Assembly: GCF_042646165.1 (NCBI RefSeq)
Contig: NZ_JBHRTC010000018.1
Reading direction: 5' to 3' (one strand)
Length of the DNA stretch: 64,000 nucleotides
From: Microbaculum marinum
GTDB taxonomy: Bacteria > Pseudomonadota > Alphaproteobacteria > Rhizobiales > Tepidamorphaceae
Part shown: positions 17,315-26,015 of the stretch, one piece after another
Numbering within the stretch: position 1 is the first letter of the stretch
How the letters are laid out: each line of letters begins with the position of its first letter
Notes under the pieces: model-generated
Databases searched by the model: none
Told to the model about the DNA's origin: nothing
The model's input: the letters and a program-made list of their open reading frames with translations, nothing else
Translations under genes and position numbers: made by a program

Positions 17315-20300
17315 TCAGCGTATCGGACTTGCGGGGTCGAGGACCGGCGCGCGATTGCCGGGCGTGTACGCCTTGGGATTGTCCATGCCGAGGATGTATC
17401 GGAACACGCCAGGCGCCACCACGGAGATCGGATTGATCGTCAGGACCGGCGATTTCGTGGAGCCCGACAGCGAGTAGGTGATGCCGAGCAGCCCCTCGTT
17501 CTTCTTGCCGCCGAGCAGCGGACCAAGAAACAGCGGCAACTGCCCGAAGAGATTGTTCAGCGCATAGAGCGGCACGTAGGTGCCGTGCAGGGCGATCCGC
17601 CCGGACTCGAAATCGATGGTGCCCTCGACGGTCGCGCCGACCGCGAGACCGCGCAGCACGCCGTTGCTGACCCGCATTCCCTGCTTGTCGTGCTCGAAGT
17701 CGGCGGTCAGCCGGTCGAAGCCGACATCGGTGGCATTGACCCGTTGCGGGACGCCGGGTGACGGGCTGGTCCGCGATGAGGGAGCCGCGGCGGCCTTTTG
17801 CTCGCCGTCCTCTATGAGCCGGGCCAGCGACGGATCGCCGGCGATCCGGAAGTGATTGATGTCGATCGAGCCCGCAAGCGGCGCCGCGGCTCCTCGACGC
17901 GAGGCGGTCAGTTGCAGTTCACCGCCGCGCAGATGGGGATAGTAGCCAGTCCATGCGAGAACGCCGCCGGCATCGGACGATTTGATCGACAGGTCGGCGT
18001 TGTCGCCGTCGTCGGAGTATCGCACGGTCACCGGCACCGAACTCGCGGTCATGGCGCTGACGTCGACGCGCCGCGTCGCGTTCCCGACCCGTGTCATCGC
18101 ACCCTGCAGCCCGGACAGCGTCGCTCCCCCCACGCCGATCGCCTTGTCCACGTCGATCGCGATCCGCATCTCCGCGCCGTCTGCGTCTGAATCCGCTTCT
18201 GCAACATCGGAGGCATTTGCCAGTACGTCCCGCAGGTCCAGTGACTTTCCCTCGAGTGTGAAGCTGCGAACGCCCGATTCGGTACGGCCGGAAACGGAAA
18301 CGTCGGTACCGCGCGGCGTGCGCAGGACCGGAAGCGAGAGGCTGATCAGCGTGCCGCCCTTGCCGAATTCCGCCGATCCCTCGACGCGCATCGATTCCGA
18401 CACCACCTTCAGTTCACTCAGCGTCGTGGCGCCGCCCGATTGGGTGAGCTGGAAATTGGCCTTGGCGGATTCGCCTGCCGGTTTCTCGAGGCCGAGCGCC
18501 GGGAACGAGATGGTCGCATCCGTCAGATCGGTTTCGATCGACTGCGTCGTCCCGTCGGCGGTCGCCTTGACGTCGGACACCGTCGCGACGATCGGCCCGC
18601 TCAGGATCGAATCGAGCGGCATTCCCAACCGCTCGCGCGCTTCCTCGTCGAGCGTCATGGTCATCGACCTGGCACCCGGCTCTCCGGACGCATCGATGGA
18701 ATCTTCCATGAAGATGTCGGCGCGAACGCCCTCCACCAGGGCATCGCCGTCGATCGTGACGCGTCCGTCGGCGACCACGACGTCGATGTCGCCATCCTCG
18801 ATCTGCCGGGCGCCGGCGAATTCCTCCGCGCCGAAGTTGTCGATGTCGCCATCTGCGGAGAGCGTGACGTCGGAAAACCGCAACCCTTCGATCAACGGCA
18901 TTTCAAGACGAAACGTGACTTCGCCTTCGCCCTGGAATCCTTCGATGTCCATGTTGCGGCGCTTTGCGAGTTCGACCGGGGGATAGTCCAGCAGGCGGAG
19001 GATGTCGGATACGCTGCCCTGCAGATCGACGTCGAAGATGCCGGTGGACGGCTTCGCCGGGATGTCGGGGATGAAGAAACGCGCGTCGGTGACGTCGATC
19101 GAGCGGTTGTCGGGAAGGTCGATGCGGGCCGGCCCGAGCGGGCGGGCGAGAAATTCCAGCGCGTCCACGCTGCCTTCGAGATCGACATCGCGCACCGGCG
19201 GCATCTGCTTGAGAAACCGTAGGACCGCGTCGTCGATCTTGAAGTCGATCCTGAACGACTCGCGCGGCAGCGGCACCTTGCGGATCGCTGCGGCGATGTC
19301 GCCTGGCGCAATGTCGACGTTGACGCGTCCTTCGACGATGTCGCCATCAAGGGCGTTCTTTACGAACCAGCGGCGCGCCTTGTCGGCCAGGAACGGCGGC
19401 CAGACCCTTTTCAGCGAGTCCACAGATGTCGGCGTCAGCGTGCCCGCCAGCTTGACGCCCGGAGACTCCCCTTCGCCGCCGACGAAACCGACGAATGAGC
19501 CCGCGGTTCCTGCACCGACCAGGTCCAGCCTGGAGATGTGCAGAAACTTCTGCTTGGTAACGAAGAAGGCTTCAAGCGTCGCCGAATCGTAACTGGCCGG
19601 AACCCCCGTATCGGGATCGTCAAGTACGATGTCTCGGAACTCGAGCCTGAGCGGCAACGTCCCGTAGCTGAAATCCCCACGGCTCGGGACCGCGATCTGG
19701 CCGCTGACGGTTCCCCGGCTGTTGCCGACCAGTATCCGGGACGGCCGGATGTCGACCACACCGGTCGCGTAGTTCCAGTCGAAGGCGATGTCCACCTCGT
19801 CGACCAGGCGGCGGACGTCGCCCATGCCGAAAAAGCCCGCGCCGATTGCCAGATCGGCGGACAACTGATCGAACTGTCCGTCCGGGGCGATATTGGACCG
19901 AAACGACCCGGAGATCGGCCCCGTCACCACGATTTGCGTTGCGCCGGGCATTAGTGGCGTCAGATCGGTGGCGGACAGGTTGGCAAACTCGCCATTCAGT
20001 TCGAAATGCCCCGATTCGCGCCGCAGTTCACCTTCCAGAGCGGGCGAGCCCGCTTCCCGGCCGATCGCCGCATTGAAGGCCACGACGCCGGCGGCATCGC
20101 CGCGGTAGAGACCAACGTCGACGTTCTTGACCGTCCCCGACGTGCCGTCCGCATGATCGATCCTGACCTTCGCGTCGCGCGCTCCGAGCGAGTGCAGCCC
20201 TCGTCCCCCGGCTTCCCCCGGCTCGTCGAGCAGCGCGAAAAGCACGGCGAATGCCGCCACCGGATTGACCCGCCGGGCCCCCGGGTCCGGATCCCTGTAT

Positions 20301-20830
20301 GGTTCTTCCGGGTCGCCGGCTTCCAGGTGCAGACGCCCCCCCTCGTCGACGAGACGTATGGACGGCTCGATGAGCCACACGCTCCGTGGCGCGAAATTGC
20401 CGACGAACAGGCCGCCTGCCGACAATCCGATGGCCGCACGCGGCGCGGCGAAGACACGCGCTCCATCCGGGCCCGTGACCGATATGTCGCGCAGCCGGAG
20501 CAGCACGTCGCCAGTTTCGGTGTCCCTCTCGATGACCGTATCGGAAATCCGTGCGGTGAACTCCGGGGGCAACTGCCGCTGCACGGCCTCGACGATGCGC
20601 GGCGTCAGGAAACTGACCGAAAGGGGCCCCTGCGACAGCCGGAACACCAGCGCACCGAGCGCGACGATGACGACGACTGCCAGGACGCCCAGACCCGTGG
20701 CGACGCGCATCCACATGCGCCGCTTCGCCGCAAGGCGGCGAAGCCGCCCGCGCAGCGGACCCAGCCCACCTGCGGCCAGGCGGGACAATGTCCTGCGCGG
20801 TCGAAGGGAGTGAGTCGGATCTGACGTCAT
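17315..20830 (-). CDS. Large AsmA/YhdP-like envelope protein
   Basis: This 1171-residue protein has a basic cytoplasmic N-terminus and one membrane segment at about residues 42-64 (RVATGLGVLAVVVIVALGALVF). A very long periplasmic region of repeating beta-strand pattern follows (for example SIDINHFRIAGDPSLARLIEDG and MRVSNGVLRGLAVGATVEGTIDFESGRIALHGTYVP near the end). This is the architecture of AsmA-like proteins with DUF3971 and AsmA C-terminal regions. Related proteins (YhdP, TamB group) are bridge-like lipid carriers between the membranes; that role is inferred here. It is divergent from bcp, with a 239-bp gap. Confidence 0.85.
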   Translation of the reverse strand: MTSDPTHSLRPRRTLSRLAAGGLGPLRGRLRRLAAKRRMWMRVATGLGVLAVVVIVALGALVFRLSQGPLSVSFLTPRIVEAVQRQLPPEFTARISDTVIERDTETGDVLLRLRDISVTGPDGARVFAAPRAAIGLSAGGLFVGNFAPRSVWLIEPSIRLVDEGGRLHLEAGDPEEPYRDPDPGARRVNPVAAFAVLFALLDEPGEAGGRGLHSLGARDAKVRIDHADGTSGTVKNVDVGLYRGDAAGVVAFNAAIGREAGSPALEGELRRESGHFELNGEFANLSATDLTPLMPGATQIVVTGPISGSFRSNIAPDGQFDQLSADLAIGAGFFGMGDVRRLVDEVDIAFDWNYATGVVDIRPSRILVGNSRGTVSGQIAVPSRGDFSYGTLPLRLEFRDIVLDDPDTGVPASYDSATLEAFFVTKQKFLHISRLDLVGAGTAGSFVGFVGGEGESPGVKLAGTLTPTSVDSLKRVWPPFLADKARRWFVKNALDGDIVEGRVNVDIAPGDIAAAIRKVPLPRESFRIDFKIDDAVLRFLKQMPPVRDVDLEGSVDALEFLARPLGPARIDLPDNRSIDVTDARFFIPDIPAKPSTGIFDVDLQGSVSDILRLLDYPPVELAKRRNMDIEGFQGEGEVTFRLEMPLIEGLRFSDVTLSADGDIDNFGAEEFAGARQIEDGDIDVVVADGRVTIDGDALVEGVRADIFMEDSIDASGEPGARSMTMTLDEEARERLGMPLDSILSGPIVATVSDVKATADGTTQSIETDLTDATISFPALGLEKPAGESAKANFQLTQSGGATTLSELKVVSESMRVEGSAEFGKGGTLISLSLPVLRTPRGTDVSVSGRTESGVRSFTLEGKSLDLRDVLANASDVAEADSDADGAEMRIAIDVDKAIGVGGATLSGLQGAMTRVGNATRRVDVSAMTASSVPVTVRYSDDGDNADLSIKSSDAGGVLAWTGYYPHLRGGELQLTASRRGAAAPLAGSIDINHFRIAGDPSLARLIEDGEQKAAAAPSSRTSPSPGVPQRVNATDVGFDRLTADFEHDKQGMRVSNGVLRGLAVGATVEGTIDFESGRIALHGTYVPLYALNNLFGQLPLFLGPLLGGKKNEGLLGITYSLSGSTKSPVLTINPISVVAPGVFRYILGMDNPKAYTPGNRAPVLDPASPIR

Positions 20831-21069
20831 CGGCCGTGTATTGTCTCAGGTTCGGGAATCGTCGACGTCCGTCGGCAGGTCCGTCGCTGCAGCCCGAGTG
20901 AGGATTGCCGAGTGAACACTACCGCACCTGCGGGCCGGGCGACATGCCGCCTGCAGGTGGTACCGCGGGATGGCAGTGAGTAGCCCGACGCCCGAACCCC
21001 TGTATGTACGTTTCATGCAACTCGAATCTCGACGAAAGAAAGGCAGATTATGACACAGGGTCGTGAATC

Positions 21070-21546
21070 ATGAGTGAGGAGATCTGTGAAGGCAGCGCGG
21101 CGCCGGACTTCGATCTGCCGACGGACGGCGGCGGCAAATTGTGCTTGTCTGATCTGCGCGGACACGCAGTCGTCCTTTACTTTTACCCGAAGGACGACAC
21201 CACCGGCTGCACGCGCGAGGCGATCGACTTCTCAAGGCTGAAGGACGATTTCGAGAAGGCCGGCGCCGTCGTGGTGGGAGTGTCACCGGATTCCCCCGTC
21301 CGGCACGACCGGTTCCGCGCCAAGCACGGCCTGTCGGTGATGCTCGCCTCCGACGAGACGAAGGACGTGCTGCAGGCCTATGGCGTGTGGAAGGAAAAGA
21401 GCATGTACGGGCGCAAGTTCATGGGCGTCGAGCGCTCCACCTTCCTCATCGACAACGCGGGAACGGTGCGCCAAGTATGGAGAAAGGTTAAGGTTTCGGG
21501 GCATGCAGAGGCGGTCCTAAGAGTCGCCCAATCGCTTGGTTCATGA
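21070..21546 (+). CDS. bcp: Thiol peroxidase Bcp/PrxQ, hybrid host/element gene
   Basis: This 158-residue peroxiredoxin reduces hydroperoxides. The peroxidatic cysteine is Cys47 in KDDTTGCTREAIDF. The resolving cysteine found five residues later in E. coli Bcp is absent, so this is a 1-Cys type. From residue 112 (MYGRKFMGVE) onward the sequence has a diverged duplicate at 38769-38906. The host 5' part therefore seems to have been joined to a 3' part supplied by the integrated element, which keeps the frame and full length. The replacement tail ends RVAQSLGS and is AT-richer than the host tail. The catalytic residue is in the host part, so the protein should be functional. Confidence 0.93.
   Translation: MSEEICEGSAAPDFDLPTDGGGKLCLSDLRGHAVVLYFYPKDDTTGCTREAIDFSRLKDDFEKAGAVVVGVSPDSPVRHDRFRAKHGLSVMLASDETKDVLQAYGVWKEKSMYGRKFMGVERSTFLIDNAGTVRQVWRKVKVSGHAEAVLRVAQSLGS
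21403..21415 (+). other. Left attachment core (attL candidate)
   Basis: The 13-base string ATGTACGGGCGCA lies inside bcp. It is identical to 38769-38781 and marks where similarity between the two ends begins. The true crossover may include some neighbouring mismatched bases. Confidence 0.7.
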
Positions 21547-21565
21547 GTGCTGTTTCACCGATTTA

Positions 21566-21583
21566 TCGGAAAATAATCGGAAT
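21566..21583 (+). repeat. Paired TCGGAAA-type repeats near left end
   Basis: TCGGAAA (21566-21572) and TCGGAAT (21577-21583) are spaced 11 bases start to start, just after the hybrid bcp stop codon. The same motif occurs three times near the right end. Integrase arm-type or excisionase binding sites are a plausible reading. Confidence 0.5.
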
Positions 21584-21584
21584 G

Positions 21585-21616
21585 AAAAAACCCCGACGCC
21601 GTGAAGCGCCGGGGTT
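21585..21616 (-). terminator. Intrinsic terminator for the left-end minus-strand operon
   Basis: Read on the minus strand, an AACCCCG stem pairs with CGGGGTT, extended by three base pairs after a mismatch, and is followed directly by T6. It sits 106 bases past the stop of the last minus-strand gene (21723) and 40 bases past the bcp stop. It may also help end bcp transcripts, although no T-run exists in that direction. Confidence 0.75.
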
Positions 21617-21722
21617 GGGTGCCGCCGAGATGCCCCTGCGGCCGGGCTTGGGGGATCGACCGCAGGGGCCGCGCGCCACTTCGCGGGTAAGCGCGCGCCT
21701 TCATCCATCATAGCGATTCGGG

Positions 21723-21932
21723 TCATTCCGTGGCGGCATTCGTCTCTCTCAACCACGGGCCAATCGCTTCCGCCGTCGTGGCGCACCCGATCCCCAGCCG
21801 AATCGCGGGGCCGATCGACTTCACTCGCCAATCTCTAGGCCCGTAGGTCTGACAGACCAGCAGCGAGGCTCCCAATAGGCGATTGCCGGCCCTCAGGAGC
21901 CCGCAGGCGAGCATGGTCCGGATCAGGCGCAT
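21723..21932 (-). CDS. Small hydrophobic protein of unknown function
   Basis: This is a 69-residue product (MRLIRTMLACGLLRAG...), amphipathic to hydrophobic at its N-terminus, with three cysteines and no recognised family. It overlaps the end of the upstream gene by 10 bases and is the last gene of a four-gene minus-strand unit (23180 to 21723) that ends at the terminator at 21585-21616. The start at 21932 is the first ATG of the dense coding-like segment. No function can be assigned. Confidence 0.5.
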   Translation of the reverse strand: MRLIRTMLACGLLRAGNRLLGASLLVCQTYGPRDWRVKSIGPAIRLGIGCATTAEAIGPWLRETNAATE

Positions 21933-22165
21933 AATAGCTTCGCCTCTGCCTTTTCGGCGCGCTCCAGCGTATCGTGAAGCTCGCTGAGGCTGCATTTCAG
22001 CATCCCCAGCACGAGGCAGACCGAACTGATCTGCTGTGTGGCCCCGTCCGGCAGGTCGCACCGGTTCTCGAATTGAGAAAGCGCGGTCCGGCAGACGTCC
22101 ACCATGGCCATGGTCTCGTAACTGAGTTCGATATCGGGAGGAGTGATCAGCGGGTAGCGGTTCAT
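21923..22165 (-). CDS. Hypothetical protein
   Basis: An 80-residue soluble protein (MNRYPLITPPDIELSYETMA...) with a C-terminal amphipathic helix (LHDTLERAEKAEAKLL). Its start overlaps the upstream stop in an ATGA arrangement (22162-22165), a sign of translational coupling. I do not recognise it. Its position in the element's left-end operon suggests accessory function. Confidence 0.6.
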   Translation of the reverse strand: MNRYPLITPPDIELSYETMAMVDVCRTALSQFENRCDLPDGATQQISSVCLVLGMLKCSLSELHDTLERAEKAEAKLLCA

Positions 22166-22401
22166 TTCCTGTCCCCCATGTGTGTGACGATGTCGTCGTT
22201 CTCGGCGGGGTGGATCTCGCCGGACAACATTGCGAGTGCTTCGCCGATTTCCTCGGCAAGACAGATCATCGGCGAGACCTCGCTGAAAGTTCGCGAGTTG
22301 TGACCATGCCCCGCGATTGCTAACGCCAGAACTCGGGCGCGATCGACAAGGTCATCAAGCCGTTCGGCGGTGTGCAGTGTGTCGAGGGTCGAATTCGTCA
22401 T
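22162..22401 (-). CDS. Hypothetical protein
   Basis: This is a 79-residue, mostly helical protein (MTNSTLDTLHTAERLDDLVDR...). It is coupled by an ATGA overlap both to the upstream Tat-signal protein gene (22398-22401) and to the downstream gene. No signal peptide, membrane segment or known motif is visible. The coupling on both sides supports it as a real gene. Confidence 0.62.
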   Translation of the reverse strand: MTNSTLDTLHTAERLDDLVDRARVLALAIAGHGHNSRTFSEVSPMICLAEEIGEALAMLSGEIHPAENDDIVTHMGDRK

Positions 22402-23180
22402 GACGCCCCCCCGAACATCGCGTGCATGTCGCGCAGAGTACTTTCGGCGATATCTTGGTCGGCCAGACTGTCGGTCTCCATCCGCTTTATTACGAAGACC
22501 ACCTTGGCCATGATGCCGGGCAGTGTCTTCGCGGGGGTATTGGCAATCTGATCTTCTATTTCAGCCCGCCTGTCGCAAAGTCGGTCCCACTCGCGGCCAA
22601 GTTCGTCGCAGCGGGCTTGCAAGGGGTGCGGTGTCTGATCCCAGCACGCGAACGCTGCCACCAGTTCATCGGCGCGAGCCTGCGCCTCCGGCCACGGCTC
22701 TTGCACGAGCTCGACCAGATATCCGGGATTGGTAAGGGCGGTCACTGGCTCGACATCGTGTCGGATCGCCATCGGCGCTTCGGGGTGACTTTGATTGTTG
22801 CGAACCAGTGTGCGCGCCCTACGGCGCGGCCCACGCAAACGCTCGACATCCTTCTCAGTGTAATGCCCACGAAAGCGGGCTCCGGCGCTGTGATCGTCCA
22901 GGCACAAACTGGCGTCGCCGTCACGCCACCGCAAAGCATCGGGCATGACGGCTGCATCCGCGTGGATCTGCTGCACCAATGCGTCCTCGGCTTCGCCGAC
23001 CTGATCGGCCTTCGCTCCTATCTCCCGCCACTTGTTGAACAGATCGAAAAGGGCCGCATCGTCGCCGACTGATGCGACGGCGGGAAGTGCGGCGGGTGCG
23101 GGAGTCGGGACAGCTACAAGCGCCACAGGCGCGGCTGCAAGGCCCGTGACGGCGGCACGGCGGGTCATTGAAGTAGACAT
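22398..23180 (-). CDS. Protein with twin-arginine-type signal, unknown function
   Basis: The 260-residue product begins MSTSMTRRAAVTGLAAAP, a twin-Arg followed by a hydrophobic stretch as in Tat signals, though the consensus is imperfect. The rest is helical and charged, with no cofactor motif. The ATG follows a strong GGAGGAAA site. It is the first gene of the left-end minus-strand operon. I recall similar short Tat-signal proteins scattered in rhizobial accessory regions, but no function is known to me. The Tat signal could be a coincidence of the Arg-rich start. Confidence 0.65.
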   Translation of the reverse strand: MSTSMTRRAAVTGLAAAPVALVAVPTPAPAALPAVASVGDDAALFDLFNKWREIGAKADQVGEAEDALVQQIHADAAVMPDALRWRDGDASLCLDDHSAGARFRGHYTEKDVERLRGPRRRARTLVRNNQSHPEAPMAIRHDVEPVTALTNPGYLVELVQEPWPEAQARADELVAAFACWDQTPHPLQARCDELGREWDRLCDRRAEIEDQIANTPAKTLPGIMAKVVFVIKRMETDSLADQDIAESTLRDMHAMFGGAS

Positions 23181-23376
23181 GCGTCTTTCCTCCAGGTTGA
23201 TGCCGGAGGGACTCGCGCCGCGTCGTGTTTTTGGTATTGATGGATTCGGTCATCGATCGCCCTCATCCGGCGTTTCGGTGGCAAGTGCCGGTCGGGAGCG
23301 CCAACTCCCGATCGGTGCGCTTATCGTGCGCCTCACGACCGATGATTGCAAGCGTCGGATTTGCTCGGAGATTTCA

Positions 23377-23595
23377 ATGGCTGATCAATCGCACAAAAAT
23401 GCATTGGAAGCTTGGAGCCTAGCGGCGACCGAGCACAAGCGTGCGATCGAGGCACTTCTCAATCAGGCACGTGCGGATGGGAGGTTGGAAATAACGGCGG
23501 AAACCGAAGAGTACGCCCGCCGCGCGGAGGAAGCTGGAAGGAAGGCTAAGGCCGCCTGGGAGCGCTTGCGAGCGACCTCTGCCGACCCCGACTGA
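23377..23595 (+). CDS. Small helical charged protein
   Basis: A 72-residue product (MADQSHKNALEAWSLAATEH...) predicted to be almost wholly alpha-helical, rich in Ala, Glu, Arg and Lys. The ATG is preceded by CGGAG at a suitable distance. A longer in-frame reading back to 23032 overlaps the Tat-signal gene and does not look coding. The gene converges on the minus-strand secreted-protein gene at 23763, with a hairpin between them. Family unknown. Confidence 0.55.
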   Translation: MADQSHKNALEAWSLAATEHKRAIEALLNQARADGRLEITAETEEYARRAEEAGRKAKAAWERLRATSADPD

Positions 23596-23713
23596 CCCCC
23601 CGTCCTCAATTCGCAGAAACGCGCAACTCCGGCCTTTGCCGGCGCGGTGCGCCGTCGGAAGCGGTTTCGGCTGCAACAGCACTCGTCTACCTGTGGCCCG
23701 CCGGAACGGGCAG

Positions 23714-23747
23714 GCCGGAATTGTCGCAGCTTGGCGACAATTCCGGC
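23714..23747. terminator. Perfect 14-bp hairpin between convergent genes
   Basis: The arms GCCGGAATTGTCGC and GCGACAATTCCGGC are separated by 6 bases. It is placed between the ends of two convergent small genes (23595 and 23763). It lacks a T-run on either strand, so it may be a weak bidirectional terminator or a 3' stabiliser. Confidence 0.55.
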
Positions 23748-23762
23748 TTCAGTCGCGTCAAC

Positions 23763-24071
23763 TCATTGCTTGGCCTGTCCCGGAACGACCGCCTTCTTGG
23801 ATGTGATCACCCCGGGCGTTGTGGGCGCAGGAAGTTCCAAGAATTCCTTGGCTGGCACTTTGCTGATCTCCCCCGCGAGGGCTGCCGTGGTGCATGTCGT
23901 TCCAGAAGTGTTGATAGAGTCTCCGGCCTTACACCAGCATGCGTAAGAAGTGCTGCCCGCATAAGTCCTGTATCCGCAGGTGGATGCGTAAGTTTCTGCT
24001 ATCGCAACGCCCGTAAAGGCGCCCGATATCGCGATGGCTGATGCAATCAACGTAAACATTTTCTTCGACAT
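23763..24071 (-). CDS. Small secreted protein
   Basis: The 102-residue product starts MSKKMFTLIASAIAISG and has a clear signal peptide, with cleavage expected near AIAE. The mature ~75 residues contain four cysteines in YASTCGYR, YACWCKAG and TTCTT, which could form disulfides in the periplasm or outside the cell. It has a strong AAAGGAGAAAGAC ribosome site. Base composition is less GC-rich than the chromosomal genes, fitting acquired DNA. No family recognised. Confidence 0.7.
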   Translation of the reverse strand: MSKKMFTLIASAIAISGAFTGVAIAETYASTCGYRTYAGSTSYACWCKAGDSINTSGTTCTTAALAGEISKVPAKEFLELPAPTTPGVITSKKAVVPGQAKQ

Positions 24072-24333
24072 GTCTTTCTCCTTTGACCGATCAGGCTCCT
24101 CCTAAAGCAGGCGGCTCAATCCTGATAACGGACATTCTATGGTGAGGAAGTGAACGGCCCCTGATACTTACGTTCATCTATAGTTCACCGCCAATCTTAC
24201 ATCTATGGAATTCGCACGCGGTCCTGGGATCGAAGGGGGCATGTCTGAACCGGCAGGCACTGGTTTGCAGCGATTCCGGAGGCACTACCCGATCAATTCC
24301 ACAAGGCACGCCGGCAGCGCTTCCGGCGCAGGC

Positions 24334-24573
24334 CTACCGATCCATCCACCGGCTCTTGACCGCGCCGGGCTTCCCGATCCCGGCTTCAAGGCGGCGCTGC
24401 TCGGCTTCCTTGCGGTCCCGTTCGGCCTCGTGGTCGACTGGCGGAGCCTTCAGGGCGCGGCGGACGGTACGCTGGGAAAGGCCGGTCTGCTCGGCAATCT
24501 TCGTGGCGATGCCTTTGTTGCCGCGCCCCGGACCAGCTTGGCCCGGCTGCCCCGCCTCATCAAAACGGGACAA
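24334..24573 (-). pseudogene. HTH-containing fragment, probably remnant of a larger DNA-binding protein
   Basis: A 79-codon frame starts at TTG and contains GNKGIATKIAEQTGLSQRTVRRALK, a good helix-turn-helix pattern like those in ParB-type phage proteins, followed by a charged helix. Upstream in the same frame a TAA blocks extension, and further upstream the frame again reads protein-like residues (RNYAIGKARCQGRRYRVEAKAKAEQ, split here: RNYAIGKARC, then QGRRYRVEAKAKAEQ). It may therefore be a broken longer gene. A 6-1-6 palindrome, GGACAA-G-TTGTCC (24568-24580), covers the TTG. The surrounding 24072-24333 and 24581-24808 hold nothing else I can support. Confidence 0.35.
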
Positions 24574-24808
24574 GTTGTCCTGTTATTTGGAATCCGCCAC
24601 CCTGCTTGGCTCAAGAACCTGCTCCGCTTTTGCCTTGGCCTCGACGCGGTATCGACGGCCTTGACAGCGAGCTTTGCCGATCGCGTAGTTTCTCGGGATG
24701 CCAGAGCATCCGACACCCCCACCTCCCCCTCCCCTACGCATGAAATGGCGCCATACGTGGCCGGAGCGCGGCGACCGCGGCAGCAGAAACGTTGACGGTC
24801 CTTAGAGC

Positions 24809-24985
24809 TCAAGTCTGATCGTCGATAGAGGCGCCGGGAGCGTTCTTCTTTATGGATTCGATAGCGCCCGTGGCGGACGCTTTCGCCTTGTACCCCTCCG
24901 AGGAGAACATGATTTCGCCATTGGACGCGCGGAAACGAAAGCGATATTCCCCAGCCCTATCCTTGTAGATTTCGAACTTGTACAT
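24809..24985 (-). CDS. YegP/DUF1508 family protein
   Basis: This 58-residue protein starts MYKFEIYKDRAGEYRFRF and contains RASNGEIMFSSEGYKAKASA, the defining pattern of the DUF1508/YegP fold (one repeat instead of the two seen in E. coli YegP). A longer frame to 25075 has no family similarity in its added part, so the Met at 24985 is preferred. Function is unknown; such proteins are often associated with stress or carried on phages. It follows the Cys-rich secreted protein gene on the same strand. Confidence 0.85.
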   Translation of the reverse strand: MYKFEIYKDRAGEYRFRFRASNGEIMFSSEGYKAKASATGAIESIKKNAPGASIDDQT

Positions 24986-25077
24986 CGGCGTATGCCCCTC
25001 TTGTTGACCGTGATCCCAAGTGATGGTGGCGCTCGCCGGGACGAAATGCAAGCATCGCCACCAGTCCCCTCCCACGT

Positions 25078-25311
25078 CTACCCGTTACACGCGCAGCCTT
25101 TTCCTTTATGGCATGCCTTGTCGCGAGATATGCAGCTGTCGCCGCATGCCTTGCCGGTGCGGCAGATCTTGCAGCACCCTTGGACAGGGATTGGTGTGAG
25201 CAACGGTCGGACCACGCTACCCTTCGGAGGTGATGAAATAGTCTGGGCTAGAACGGGGTGCGTAAATGCGAAGACTGTGAACACGACGCAGAGCAGTTTG
25301 AATGATCTCAT
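25078..25311 (-). CDS. Small secreted cysteine-rich protein
   Basis: The 77-residue product has a signal peptide (MRSFKLLCVVFTVFAFTHPVLAQ) and a C-terminal cysteine cluster: GCCKICRTGKACGDSCISR followed by DKACHKGKGCACNG. I recall this CCxxCxxGKACGDSCIS pattern from small exported proteins in many proteobacteria, often next to nuclease genes; its role is not known. Eight cysteines in about 30 residues suggest metal binding or a disulfide-knotted fold. An alternative start six codons upstream exists. It lies 44 bases downstream of the thermonuclease gene in the same orientation. Confidence 0.8.
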   Translation of the reverse strand: MRSFKLLCVVFTVFAFTHPVLAQTISSPPKGSVVRPLLTPIPVQGCCKICRTGKACGDSCISRDKACHKGKGCACNG

Positions 25312-25355
25312 CGTTCCCCACTGCCTCATTTTATCGGTGGCCCCCACCGACGATC

Positions 25356-26015
25356 TTACCGCCACCGCGGCGCGCGCCACCCGGCTTCTAGCGCTTCGCC
25401 TTCTGAACAGAACCAGCGTTCGCCCTTGCCGGTGTCGATCTTCGTCCGCGAGTACCAGGGCGACCATGGCGGATGATAGATCCGGCCATTGCTCGAAATA
25501 TTGCCCTTGATCGGACAGCCCTCGGGAGCCTCCTGCTCGGCAACAGCCCACCTCTGGGCACGGTACTCCCAGGGAGGCATCGTCGGCGCCTGCCACACGC
25601 CTAGGGCGGCAGCGCGGGCCTTCTCTTCCGCCGGCACATAGTCCGAAGCGTACTTGACGAATGCCCAGGCGTGGCCGTCCGAAACCATCCGCTCATTGAC
25701 GTTGACGCCATCGACTTTGCAGACCCCCAGCAGCCGATCGAAATCGTCCTTGCCGCGGATCTCGCACGTCACCTCCTCATCCTCGACCAGGACGGCCATC
25801 GCCTCGGTGGCTGCCGTTCCGCACTCCCATGTGCCGCTGCCCGCCTCGGCACACTTCTGACCCGCTTCGGGGGCATCGATGCCGTACAGGCGCACCGAGA
25901 CGCCAGCGACCTCGATCGTGTCGCCGTCAATGACTGCGGCTGTGCCGGCGAGCGTATCGGCACGCGCAATCGTAGCGACGGCAACCAAAGCCAAGGTGCA
26001 GAAGACAAGCCTCAT
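25356..26015 (-). CDS. Exported thermonuclease (staphylococcal nuclease-like)
   Basis: This 219-residue protein has a signal peptide (MRLVFCTLALVAVATIARA) and an SNase-like domain: AAVIDGDTIEVAGVSVRLYGIDAPE with the calcium-ligand Asp and first catalytic Arg region, then DRLLGVCKVDGVNVNERMVSDGHAWAF. A C-terminal extension carries further cysteines and ends in a region (GNISSNGRIYHPPWSPWYSR, then KGERWFC) that resembles the excalibur-type tail seen in several exported nucleases. It probably degrades DNA or RNA in the periplasm or outside the cell. It is coupled by an ATGA overlap to the 60-residue gene upstream. Confidence 0.9.
   Translation of the reverse strand: MRLVFCTLALVAVATIARADTLAGTAAVIDGDTIEVAGVSVRLYGIDAPEAGQKCAEAGSGTWECGTAATEAMAVLVEDEEVTCEIRGKDDFDRLLGVCKVDGVNVNERMVSDGHAWAFVKYASDYVPAEEKARAAALGVWQAPTMPPWEYRAQRWAVAEQEAPEGCPIKGNISSNGRIYHPPWSPWYSRTKIDTGKGERWFCSEGEALEAGWRAPRWR

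Noticed and set aside
20955..20967. AGGTGGTACCGCG upstream of bcp, almost identical to the T-box antiterminator consensus
   Set aside because: The downstream gene is a peroxiredoxin, there is no specifier stem or terminator, and the string is simply the right arm of a local hairpin (CACCTGC 20925-20931 with GCAGGTG 20953-20959). T-boxes are rare in alphaproteobacteria.
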